In this document: positions 28,753-36,967 of the stretch, piece after piece
Layout of the letters: each line of letters starts with the position of its first letter
Position numbering within the stretch: position 1 is the stretch's first letter
NCBI RefSeq assembly: GCF_000719095.1
Contig: NZ_JOEH01000004.1
Span: 62,001-126,000, forward strand
From: Streptacidiphilus jeojiense
Lineage (GTDB): Bacteria > Actinomycetota > Actinomycetes > Streptomycetales > Streptomycetaceae
Direction: 5' to 3'
DNA: 64,000 bases
Position numbers and translations under genes: made by a program
Notes under the pieces: generated by a model
Databases searched by the model: none
Seen by the model: the letters and a program-made list of their open reading frames with translations, nothing else
Told to the model about the DNA's origin: nothing

Positions 28753-29361
28753 ATGCCGACACCCCCGAGCCCCGTCGAGAACCCGCGCCGCCAGCAGATC
28801 CGGCGCGAAGCCGCACGTCTGTTCGCCGCGCGTGGCTTCCTCGGGGTCGGCGTGGACGAGATCGGCCGCGCCGTCGGCATCTCCGGGCCCGGCCTCTACC
28901 GGCACTTCGCCGGCAAGGACGCCATGCTCGCCGATCTGCTCGTCGGCATCAGCGAACGGCTGCTGGACGAGGGCCGCCGCCGGGTCGACGAGGCCGCGGA
29001 CGCCCGGGCCGCGCTGGACGCGCTGCTGCAGGGCCACATCGACTTCGCCCTGGACGAGAGCGCACTGATCACCCTGCACGACCGCGAGCTGCTGCACCTG
29101 CCGGACGAGGAGCGGCACCGGGTCCGCAGTCTGCAGCGCCAGTACGTGGAGCTCTGGGTCACCGTCGCCGGGGACAGCTTCCCCGGTCTCGGCAAGGACG
29201 CCCGGGCCGCCGTCCACGCCGTCTTCGGCCTGCTCAACTCGACGCCCCACAGTGCGGCGGGCCAGAGCGGCGACGCCGCGGACCGCACCGCGATGGCGGC
29301 CCTGCTGCACCGCCTGGCGCTGGGTGCGCTGGGTGCGGCGGCGCAGGCGGCTGAGGCCTGA
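28753..29361 (+). CDS. TetR-family regulator of the leucine/acyl-CoA operon
   Basis: A 202-residue TetR regulator. The HTH IRREAARLFAARGFLGVGVDEIGRAVGISGPGLYRHFAGKD, read over about 15-54, is canonical. The C-terminal helical domain is likely to bind an acyl-CoA. The ATG at 28753 has AGGA upstream, and the alternative overlapping frame shows no homology. Divergent orientation from the carboxylase operon and twin palindromes in between indicate local repression, presumably released by a branched-chain acyl-CoA; the ligand is inferred. Confidence 0.88.
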   Translation: MPTPPSPVENPRRQQIRREAARLFAARGFLGVGVDEIGRAVGISGPGLYRHFAGKDAMLADLLVGISERLLDEGRRRVDEAADARAALDALLQGHIDFALDESALITLHDRELLHLPDEERHRVRSLQRQYVELWVTVAGDSFPGLGKDARAAVHAVFGLLNSTPHSAAGQSGDAADRTAMAALLHRLALGALGAAAQAAEA

Positions 29362-29535
29362 CCGGCCGTCAGTCCGCCGTCGGTCCGCTGCCGGCCCGCC
29401 GTCGGTCCGCCGGGTGACCTCGGGGAACAGACGGCGCCCCGGGAATGCTGTGAGTACCAGCAGTGGCCGTCGCGATCGGGTCGTCCGTCGAAGCGTCGTA
29501 CGTCGAAACTTGGTGGACGACCCACCGCCATACAG

Positions 29536-29548
29536 TTAGCATCGCTAA
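29536..29548. promoter_or_regulatory. MarR-type palindrome TTAGCATCGCTAA just before the ABC exporter start
   Basis: Perfect 5-bp arms TTAGC and GCTAA around ATC end 2 bp before the ATG at 29551, where a ribosome binding site would be expected but is missing. The element resembles MarR-family operators controlling exporters. No MarR gene is adjacent. Confidence 0.5.
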
Positions 29549-29550
29549 AT

Positions 29551-32500
29551 ATGCCCAAGGCTCAAAAGTCTCCTGCCGTTGATACGGCTGCCCCGGCCGC
29601 ACCGATAGCCCCCGGCTGGCTGCGGCGGCTCAGCTCGTACTGCTGGCGCTACCGGCGCAACGTGCTGCTCTCCTTCGGCGCCTCGCTGCTCGGGATGGCG
29701 GTCAGCGCCCTGGTCCCGCTGATCCCGCGTCTGATCATCGACGATGTGATCACCACCCACAGCAAGCCGCTGGCCCCCTGGGCGTTCGCCCTGATCGGGG
29801 CGGCGGTACTGGTCTTCGTGCTGACCCTGGTCCGCCGCTACTGGGGCGGCCGGCTGGCCCTGGACGTGCAGCACGACCTGCGCCTGGACCTGTTCCAGTC
29901 GCTCTCCCGCCTGGACGGCACCCGGCAGGACAGCCTGGACACCGGCCAGGTGGTCGGCCGGGCCACCTCCGACCTGCAGATGATCCAGGGCCTGCTGTCG
30001 ATGCTGCCGATGATGACCGGCAACTTCCTGCTCTTCCTGCTCTCGATCGTGGTGATGCTCTTCCTGTCGCCGCTGCTCACCCTGATCGCCCTGGCGATGG
30101 CCCCGGCGCTGTGGTGGTTCGCCACCCTCAGCCGGAAGAAGCTCTTCCCGGCGACCTGGACCGCGCAGCAGGAGGCGGGTGCGGTCGCCGGCGCCGTCGA
30201 CGGCGCGGTGTCCGGCGTGCGGGTGGTCAAGGGCTTCGGCCAGGAGGAGCAAGAGCTGAACCGGCTGGAGCGGGCCAGCCGCCGGCTGTTCGCGATGCGG
30301 CTGCGCAGCATCAGGCTCAGCGCCCGCTACAGCCCCGCGATGCAGGCGATCCCCGCGCTCGGCCAGGTCGCGGTGCTCGCCCTGGGCGGCTGGCTGGCGG
30401 TGCGCGGCGAGGTCACCCTGGGCACCTTCGTCGCCTTCTCCACCTATGTCGCGCAGATGACCGCGCCGGTGCGGATGCTCACCATGCTGCTCACCGTGGG
30501 CCAGCAGGCCCGCGCCAGCGTGGAGCGGGTGTTCCAGCTCATCGACGAGCGCCCGGTGGTCACGGAGCGCCCGGACGCCGTGGAACTGGACCCCGCCGAG
30601 ATCGAGGCCACGGAGCCCGGCCCGGTCGCGGCCGGGTCCGCCGCCGTCACCCCCGCGCTGGCCTTCGAGCACGTCGACTTCGGCTACGGCGGTTCCACCG
30701 AGCCGGTCCTCAGCGACCTCAGCCTGGCCCTCGCCCCGGGCGAGACGGTGGCCCTGGTCGGGGCCTCGGGCTCGGGCAAGTCCACCGTCGGCATGCTGGT
30801 CCCGCGCTTCTACGACGCCAGTGCCGGCCGGGTCCTGGTGCACGGCCACGACGTCCGCGACCTGACGCTGCGTTCGCTGCGCTCCGCCATCGGCATCGTG
30901 CCCGAGGACAGCTTCCTGTTCTCGGAGTCGGTGCACACCAACATCGGCTACGGGCGCCCGGACGCGTCCCGCGACGAGGTCGAGGCGGCCGCCCGGGCGG
31001 CCCAGGCGGACGGGTTCATCCGCGAACTGCCGGACGGCTACGACACCGTGGTCGGCGAGCAGGGCCTCACCCTCTCCGGCGGCCAGCGCCAGCGGGTCGC
31101 GCTGGCCCGGGCGATCCTCGCCGACCCCCGGATCCTGCTCCTGGACGACGCCACCTCGGCCGTCGACGCCCAGGTGGAGGCGGAGATCCACGAAGCCCTG
31201 CGGACCGTGATGAGCGGCCGCACCACACTGCTGATCGCCCACCGCCGGTCCACGCTCCAGCTCGCCGACCGGATCGCGGTGCTGGACCGCGGCCGCCTGG
31301 TCGACATCGGCACCCATCAGGAGCTGGACGCCCGCTGTCCGCTCTACCGCTCGCTGCTCACCGACCCCGACGCGCTGGCCGGCGACATCCGCACGGCCGA
31401 CCCGGTCGCCAGCCTGCTCGCCGAGGTGGCGGACGCCGGGGACCAGCCCGGTAGCACCGCCGCGGACTCCGGAGCCGATGGAGTCCACGGCGACCACGGC
31501 GACCACGGAGTCCACGCAGTCGGCGCGGTCACCCCGGAACTGTGGGACCGCGTGCGCTTCCCCGAGCCCGACTCCGACGCCCTGGGCCGCGGTTCCGGCG
31601 CTGCGGGACAGGCCGGTGCCGGCCACGGCGGCGCCGGCGGAGTACACGGGGCCATGGGCGGCATGCCGGCCACCCCCGAACTGCTGGCCAGGGTCGCCGC
31701 GCTGCCCCCCGCTGACGGCGTCCCCGACATCGACCTGGACGAGGCCCGGCGCCCCGATCCGCAGTTCAACCTCCGCCGGATGCTGGCCCCGTTCCGCAGG
31801 CCGCTGCTACTGGCCCTGCTGCTGGTCACCCTGGACGCGCTGGCCTCGCTCTCGCTGCCGATCCTGATCCGCCACGGCATCGACGAGGGCGTCACCAAGG
31901 CGGCCTCCGGAGCGGTCGCGGCGGCCTCGCTGACCGCCCTGGCCATCGTGCTGCTGGACTGGCTGGTGCAGGCCACCGAGACGCAGGTCAGCGGACGTAC
32001 CGGCGAGCGGGTGCTGTACTCGCTGCGGATCAGGATCTTCGCGCATCTGCAGCGCCTGGGCCTGGACTACTACGAGCGCGAGCTCGGCGGCCGGATCATG
32101 ACCCGGATGACCACCGACGTGGACGCGCTCAGCTCCTTCCTGCAGACCGGTGTGGTCACCGCGGTGGTCAGCCTGCTGACCTTCTTCGGGATCTTCGTCG
32201 TGCTGCTGGTGCTCGACGTGCAGTTGGCGCTGTACGTCTTCGCCGTGCTGCCGGTCCTGGTGCTCACCACGCTGGTCTTCCGCAAGAAGTCCTCGGCCAC
32301 CTACAAGCTGGCCCGGGAGAAGGTCAGCACGGTCAACGCCGACCTCCAGGAGAACGTCGCCGGCATGCGCATCGTGCAGGCGTTCCTGCGCGAGGACCGC
32401 AACCGGGCCCGCTTCGCCGAGCGCAGCAGCGACTACCGCACCACCAGGGTCCGGGCGCAGCTCTACATCTCGCTCTACTTCCCCTTCGTCCAGTTCCTGT

Positions 32501-33561
32501 CCAGCGTCGCCGCGGCGCTGGTGCTGATCGCCGGGGCGCACCGGGTGGACGCCGGGACGCTCACCACCGGCGCGCTGGTCGCCTACCTGCTCTACATCGA
32601 CCTGTTCTTCTCGCCGGTGCAGCAGTTGTCGCAGGTGTTCGACGGCTACCAGCAGGCGGCGGTCGGTCTCAGCCGGATCCGCGAGCTGCTGCGCACGCCG
32701 ACCTCGACCCCGCAGGCAGCGGACCCGAGGCCGGTCGGGCGGCTGCGCGGGGACGTCCACTTCGACGACGTCCACTTCAGCTACACCGGTCTGGACGCCG
32801 GCGCCGACAACACCGAAGGGCGCGCCGCCGGGTCCCGCAAGCCCGAGGTCATCGCCGGCCTCAACCTGCACATCCCCGCAGGCCAGAACGTCGCCCTCGT
32901 CGGCGAGACCGGGGCGGGCAAGTCCACGGTGGTCAAGCTGCTGGCCCGGTTCTACGACGTCACCGGCGGCGCGGTCCGGGTGGACGGGACCGATCTGCGC
33001 GCCTTCGACCTGACCGGTTACCGGCACCGCCTCGGCGTGGTCCCGCAGGAGGCCTACCTCTTCGCCGGGACGGTCCGCGACGCCATCGCCTACGGCCGTC
33101 CCGGCGCGAGCGACGCCGAGGTGGAGGCCGCCGCGCGTTCGGTGGGCGCGCACCAGATGATCGCGGGTCTCTCCGGCGGCTACCTGCACCGGGTCAGCGA
33201 GCGGGGCCGCAACCTGTCCGCGGGGCAGCGCCAGCTGATCGCGCTGGCCAGGGCGGAGCTGGTCGATCCGGACCTGCTGCTGCTGGACGAGGCGACCGCG
33301 GCGCTGGACCTGGCCACCGAGGCTGCCGTCAACCGGGCCGCCGACCGGCTGGCCCAGCGCGAGAACGGCCGCGGTCGCAGGACCACGATCGTCATCGCGC
33401 ACCGGCTCAGCACGGCCGCCCGGGCGGACCGGGTGGTGGTGCTGGACCACGGCCGGGTGGTCGAGGACGGACCGCACGAGGAACTGCTGGCCATGGGCGG
33501 GGCGTACGCCCGGCTCTGGCACGCCTTCGCGGGCGAGGAGGAGCCCGCCGCGGCACACTGA
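29551..33561 (+). CDS. Fused two-half ABC exporter (TMD-NBD-TMD-NBD)
   Basis: A 1336-residue exporter containing both halves in one chain. NBD1: Walker A GASGSGKST (404-412), signature LSGGQ (508-512), Walker B LLLDDATSA with Asp533 in place of the catalytic Glu. NBD2: Walker A GETGAGKST (1118-1126), signature LSAGQ (1222-1226), Walker B LLLDEATAALD with Glu1247. Both H-loops are present. Two six-helix membrane domains precede the NBDs; residues 620-720 form a Gly/His/Ala-rich linker. This asymmetry matches heterodimeric exporters with one degenerate ATP site. A MarR-type palindrome replaces the ribosome binding site region. Substrate unknown: drug, lipid or peptide. Confidence 0.93.
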   Translation: MPKAQKSPAVDTAAPAAPIAPGWLRRLSSYCWRYRRNVLLSFGASLLGMAVSALVPLIPRLIIDDVITTHSKPLAPWAFALIGAAVLVFVLTLVRRYWGGRLALDVQHDLRLDLFQSLSRLDGTRQDSLDTGQVVGRATSDLQMIQGLLSMLPMMTGNFLLFLLSIVVMLFLSPLLTLIALAMAPALWWFATLSRKKLFPATWTAQQEAGAVAGAVDGAVSGVRVVKGFGQEEQELNRLERASRRLFAMRLRSIRLSARYSPAMQAIPALGQVAVLALGGWLAVRGEVTLGTFVAFSTYVAQMTAPVRMLTMLLTVGQQARASVERVFQLIDERPVVTERPDAVELDPAEIEATEPGPVAAGSAAVTPALAFEHVDFGYGGSTEPVLSDLSLALAPGETVALVGASGSGKSTVGMLVPRFYDASAGRVLVHGHDVRDLTLRSLRSAIGIVPEDSFLFSESVHTNIGYGRPDASRDEVEAAARAAQADGFIRELPDGYDTVVGEQGLTLSGGQRQRVALARAILADPRILLLDDATSAVDAQVEAEIHEALRTVMSGRTTLLIAHRRSTLQLADRIAVLDRGRLVDIGTHQELDARCPLYRSLLTDPDALAGDIRTADPVASLLAEVADAGDQPGSTAADSGADGVHGDHGDHGVHAVGAVTPELWDRVRFPEPDSDALGRGSGAAGQAGAGHGGAGGVHGAMGGMPATPELLARVAALPPADGVPDIDLDEARRPDPQFNLRRMLAPFRRPLLLALLLVTLDALASLSLPILIRHGIDEGVTKAASGAVAAASLTALAIVLLDWLVQATETQVSGRTGERVLYSLRIRIFAHLQRLGLDYYERELGGRIMTRMTTDVDALSSFLQTGVVTAVVSLLTFFGIFVVLLVLDVQLALYVFAVLPVLVLTTLVFRKKSSATYKLAREKVSTVNADLQENVAGMRIVQAFLREDRNRARFAERSSDYRTTRVRAQLYISLYFPFVQFLSSVAAALVLIAGAHRVDAGTLTTGALVAYLLYIDLFFSPVQQLSQVFDGYQQAAVGLSRIRELLRTPTSTPQAADPRPVGRLRGDVHFDDVHFSYTGLDAGADNTEGRAAGSRKPEVIAGLNLHIPAGQNVALVGETGAGKSTVVKLLARFYDVTGGAVRVDGTDLRAFDLTGYRHRLGVVPQEAYLFAGTVRDAIAYGRPGASDAEVEAAARSVGAHQMIAGLSGGYLHRVSERGRNLSAGQRQLIALARAELVDPDLLLLDEATAALDLATEAAVNRAADRLAQRENGRGRRTTIVIAHRLSTAARADRVVVLDHGRVVEDGPHEELLAMGGAYARLWHAFAGEEEPAAAH

Positions 33562-33720
33562 CGGACAGTCACCTGGGAGCTGGCTGAAAAGAGCGCGTTT
33601 GGGCAGGTCAAACCCCTGTTCGGCAGATGGACGGCCGTTCGGTGAAGCATGCTGGCGTATCTCCTGTCGCCGGACGAACGTGCGCTTCACTCGGTCAACC
33701 CCCGTCGCAAGGGTCCGTCC

Positions 33721-34881
33721 ATGTCTGCGCGCTCCGTCACGCCTTCACTGACCATGCTCTTCTCCGCCGGCTATCTGGCCCCCTACCTGCTGCCGACGCT
33801 GGTCGGACGACTCACGGCCGACTACCGGCTCGCGCCGACCCCGGCCGGGGCCATCGGCAGCGCCCTGCTGCTGGCCTCGGCCGTCGCCGGGCTGACGCTG
33901 ATGTCCAGGGGCGCGGCGAACGGTGCCGTCGGCAAGGCCCGGGTCGGCCTGGCCCTGGTCGTCGTCGGCTTCGGCCTGGCCGCGGTCGCCCCGGCCGGCT
34001 CGCTGCCGCTGCTGGTCCTCGGCTGCCTGCTGGGCGGTGCCGGATCGGGGACGGTGGCCGCGGTCGCCACCGCGGGCATCGCCGGGCAGCGGGACCCGCA
34101 CCGGATCTCGGTCCACGGGCTGCTGCTGGCTTCGAGCGTGGCCGTCGCCCTCTACCTGATCCTGCCTCAACTCGGCGGCGGCCACTGGCTGCCCTTCGCC
34201 TGCATCGCGGGATGGGGTGCGCTCGCCCTGCTCTGGACCGGAGGGCTGGCCGAGCGCCAGGCCGGGCCGCCCTCCCCGGCGACCGGACCGGTGCGCCGGT
34301 CGGGACCGCTTCCCGCGCGTGCCGCCGGAGTGACCCTGGCCTGCTGCATCCTGTTCTGGTCGATGGCCCAGAACGCCCTGTGGGGGGTCAGCGGACGGAT
34401 CGGGCTGAACCGGGTCGGCCTGGCCGAGGCGCCGCTCGGCCTGGTCTTCGCCCTGGCCCTCGGGGCCGGGCTGCTCGGCATCGCCGCCGCGGGCTCGCTG
34501 GGCGACCGCTTCGGGCGGACCCTGCCCATCGGGGTGGGCACCGTGGCCATCGCCGGCTTCGTGGCGATCAGCGGGGCCGCACACTCCGCGGCCCCCTTCG
34601 CGCTGGGGGAGATCGCCTGGAACGCCGTCTACCCCTTCGTTCTGAGCCATCTGTTCGGCCTCGCCGCACGCCTGGACGGGGAGGGCCGCTGGGCGATACT
34701 GATCGGCTCCGCCACCGCCCTGGGCGTCGCCTGCGGGCCGATCGCCGGAACCGTGCTGTCGGTGGACGCCGGATTCCCGGTGATGGGACTGGTGCTCGCG
34801 GCGGTGCTGCTGCTGGTGGCGCTGCCGATGGCGGTGGTCGCCCGCGGCACCGAGCCGCGGGCACTCAACCCCTCCGCCTGA
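33721..34881 (+). CDS. Major facilitator superfamily transporter
   Basis: A 386-residue membrane protein with about 12 hydrophobic segments. PTPAGAIGSALLLASAVAGL and the loop GSLGDRFGRTLPIGVG after helix 8 are MFS-like, while the N-terminal loop 2-3 motif is poorly conserved. The ATG at 33721 is preceded by AAGGG at 8 bp; a longer frame from 33649 adds a non-hydrophobic stretch and is rejected. It follows the ABC exporter by 159 bp on the same strand and converges with the next MFS gene. Substrate unknown. Confidence 0.83.
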   Translation: MSARSVTPSLTMLFSAGYLAPYLLPTLVGRLTADYRLAPTPAGAIGSALLLASAVAGLTLMSRGAANGAVGKARVGLALVVVGFGLAAVAPAGSLPLLVLGCLLGGAGSGTVAAVATAGIAGQRDPHRISVHGLLLASSVAVALYLILPQLGGGHWLPFACIAGWGALALLWTGGLAERQAGPPSPATGPVRRSGPLPARAAGVTLACCILFWSMAQNALWGVSGRIGLNRVGLAEAPLGLVFALALGAGLLGIAAAGSLGDRFGRTLPIGVGTVAIAGFVAISGAAHSAAPFALGEIAWNAVYPFVLSHLFGLAARLDGEGRWAILIGSATALGVACGPIAGTVLSVDAGFPVMGLVLAAVLLLVALPMAVVARGTEPRALNPSA

Positions 34882-34932
34882 CCCGGATCACGGCGACAGG
34901 GTGCGCGCTGTCGGGGATCACGCCGCCGGGGA

Positions 34933-36180
34933 TCACGGCGCCGGCCAGACCGCGGTCCGCAGCCCGCGCTGCCCGGCGGCCCAGGCCGTGGCACAGGCCA
35001 GCAGCGAGCCCAGCACCAGCAGCGCCCCGGTGCCGCCGAGGTACTGCAGCAGCAGACCGCCGAGCCCGCTGCCGAGCGGCACCCCCAGCCCCATCAGCGA
35101 CATCGTCGCGGCGATGGTCCGGCCCCGCAGCCCGTCCGGCACCTGACGGAAGATCAGTACGTCCAGCAGCACCATGATCGCCGGGGAGCCCAGGCTCGTC
35201 CCCAGCAGCACCAGGCCGATCTGCCAGGGCCCGGAGACCAGTCCGAGCAGCGCGACCGTCAGGGCGGCCCAGCCGGAGGCCGCCAGCAGCAGCGTCCCCG
35301 GGCGGAACCGGCGGTGCAGCGGGCGCACCAGGGCGGCCCCGATCAGCCCGCCGACCGCGGAGCCGGCCAGCGCCAGGCCGATCGACCAGGACGGCGCGGA
35401 ATGGCGGTGCAGCTGGTAGACGGCGGCCAGGGTCAGCGGGACGCCGGCGACGTTGAAGGCGAACAGCAGCACCACCACCGGCCGCAGGGTGGCGTCCTGC
35501 CACAACGCCCTGACCCCGGCGAACATCCCGCCCCGGTGCTCCCCGCCGCGCGGGGCGCCCGAAGCACCGGCGGGGCGCACCGCGACCGCCGCGGTCAGCG
35601 ACAGCACGAAGCCCAGGGAGCTGAGCAGGAACGGCAGGATCCGCGCGATGCCGTAGAGCAGTCCGCCCAGCGGCGGGCCGGTCAGCTCGGCGGTACTGAC
35701 CCGGACCTCGTCCTGCGTGAGCGCCGCGCTGAGCTGCTCGGGCTCCACCACGGCGCGGACCGTGAGCATCCTGGCCGCGCCGACGAACGGCTGCGCCCCG
35801 CCGACCAGGGCGCCGACCATGAGCAGCTGCACGAAGGTGACGTGGTGCAGGGCGAAGGCCAGCGCCACGCTCGCGGTGGCGGCGACCCGGACGCTCTCGG
35901 CGGCGATCTGGATCCTGCGCCGGTCGTGACGGTCCACCAATTGTCCTGCGGGCAGCGTGCAGAGCACCGACGCCGCGGCCTGGACCAGGCCGAACACCCC
36001 GGCCAGGGCGGGTGAGCCGGTCAGCGCCAGGATGATCAGCGGATAGGCCACATCGGTCGCGTAGACGCCGATCAGGGCGGCTCCGGAGCCGACGCACAGG
36101 GTCTGGAAGCGCCAGTTGCGGAGCAGTGGGACCGACGGCGGCGCCTGGGCGGTGGTGGCGGCGGTGCTGGTACTGGACAC
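34933..36180 (-). CDS. MFS efflux transporter (MFS_3/EntS type)
   Basis: A 415-residue transporter. LAGVFGLVQAAASVLCTLPAGQLVDRHDRRRIQIAAESVR contains the loop 2-3 motif G-x-L-v-D-R-x-x-R-R, read across about 60-100, and EVRVSTAELTGPPLGGLLYG is typical of the EntS/macrolide exporter branch. About 12 membrane segments are visible. The GTG at 36180 has GGGAGGAG upstream and fits best. It diverges from an ArsR-like regulator across a 96-bp region with two palindromes, so it is probably repressed by that protein. Substrate unknown. Confidence 0.87.
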   Translation of the reverse strand: MSSTSTAATTAQAPPSVPLLRNWRFQTLCVGSGAALIGVYATDVAYPLIILALTGSPALAGVFGLVQAAASVLCTLPAGQLVDRHDRRRIQIAAESVRVAATASVALAFALHHVTFVQLLMVGALVGGAQPFVGAARMLTVRAVVEPEQLSAALTQDEVRVSTAELTGPPLGGLLYGIARILPFLLSSLGFVLSLTAAVAVRPAGASGAPRGGEHRGGMFAGVRALWQDATLRPVVVLLFAFNVAGVPLTLAAVYQLHRHSAPSWSIGLALAGSAVGGLIGAALVRPLHRRFRPGTLLLAASGWAALTVALLGLVSGPWQIGLVLLGTSLGSPAIMVLLDVLIFRQVPDGLRGRTIAATMSLMGLGVPLGSGLGGLLLQYLGGTGALLVLGSLLACATAWAAGQRGLRTAVWPAP

Positions 36181-36196
36181 GAAGCTCCTCCCGACT

Positions 36197-36241
36197 GCGT
36201 GAACGCTCACGCACACAAAACCATTCACTCTTGCGTGAATG
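36197..36241. promoter_or_regulatory. Palindromic operators with GCGTGA half-sites (MFS / ArsR-like divergent promoter)
   Basis: GCGTGAACGCTCACGC (36197-36212) and CATTCACTCTTGCGTGAATG (36222-36241, perfect 7-bp arms) lie in the 96-bp divergent region, and a further GCGTGAG occurs at 36251. The elements flank the MFS start and are natural targets for the adjacent regulator. Confidence 0.68.
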
Positions 36242-36276
36242 ATTGCGCAGGCGTGAGCCCCTGGCAAGATGTGGTC

Positions 36277-36918
36277 ATGGACGGAGCGCGCGCGGCAGCA
36301 GGAGCAGCGGAGGAGACCCGCACGGCGGTGCCGGGCGTGCGGGTGGTGGACGACACCGACACCCTCAAGGCCCTCGCCGATCCGCTGCGGGTCACCATCC
36401 TGCGGGTGATGATGGACCGCGCGGCCCAGGGCCTGCGCGGCTGGACCGCCAAGGAGCTCGCGGCCGAACTCAGGGAGCCGCAGACCAAGTTGTACCGGCA
36501 CCTCAAGCAGTTGGAGGAGCGCGGACTGCTCCGGGTGGCCGAGACCCGGGTGGTCTCCGGCATCACCGAGCAGCGCTATGTCGCCGGGCAGACCACCCTG
36601 GAGTTCAGCAGGGACTTCCTGGACACCCGGGCCGACCGGGACGACCAGGCCGAGGCCTTCGGCGCCGCGATCGACAGCTTCCGGCGGCAGTACCTGGCGG
36701 CGGCGCGCGGTGGTCGCCTGGACCCGCAGGGCACGGAGGCCCTGCGCAGGCCGCTGATGATGCTCGGGGACGTACGCGTCTCGCCGGGGCGTGCGGCGCG
36801 GTTCCGGGACCGGCTCTCCGCGCTGATCGCCGAGTACCTGGACGAGGAGGACGATGCGGACGGTATCCCGCTGAACGTCCTGATCGCGGTCTACTCCGAG
36901 AACACCGCGTCCGGTTGA
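36277..36918 (+). CDS. ArsR-like winged-helix regulator
   Basis: A 213-residue winged-helix protein. DTDTLKALADPLRVTILRVM is the typical HTH_20/ArsR opening, AKELAAELREPQTKLYRHLK is the recognition helix and GLLRVAETRVVSGITEQRYV is the wing. The C-terminal half (about 110-205) is helical and resembles the effector region of YdfH/YfdH-like HTH_20 proteins in streptomycetes. No metal-binding cysteine motif is seen, so a metal sensor role is unlikely. The ATG at 36277 is chosen; no strong ribosome binding site is visible. Divergent from an MFS exporter that it probably controls. Confidence 0.84.
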   Translation: MDGARAAAGAAEETRTAVPGVRVVDDTDTLKALADPLRVTILRVMMDRAAQGLRGWTAKELAAELREPQTKLYRHLKQLEERGLLRVAETRVVSGITEQRYVAGQTTLEFSRDFLDTRADRDDQAEAFGAAIDSFRRQYLAAARGGRLDPQGTEALRRPLMMLGDVRVSPGRAARFRDRLSALIAEYLDEEDDADGIPLNVLIAVYSENTASG

Positions 36919-36967
36919 CCGCGGCCGACCCGGGTTCGAGGGCGATCCCTCCGGGGAGGAGAGGTGG

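Noticed and set aside
29545..31647. 700-codon minus-strand frame opposite the fused ABC exporter
   Set aside because: No domain similarity; the plus strand carries full ABC motifs.
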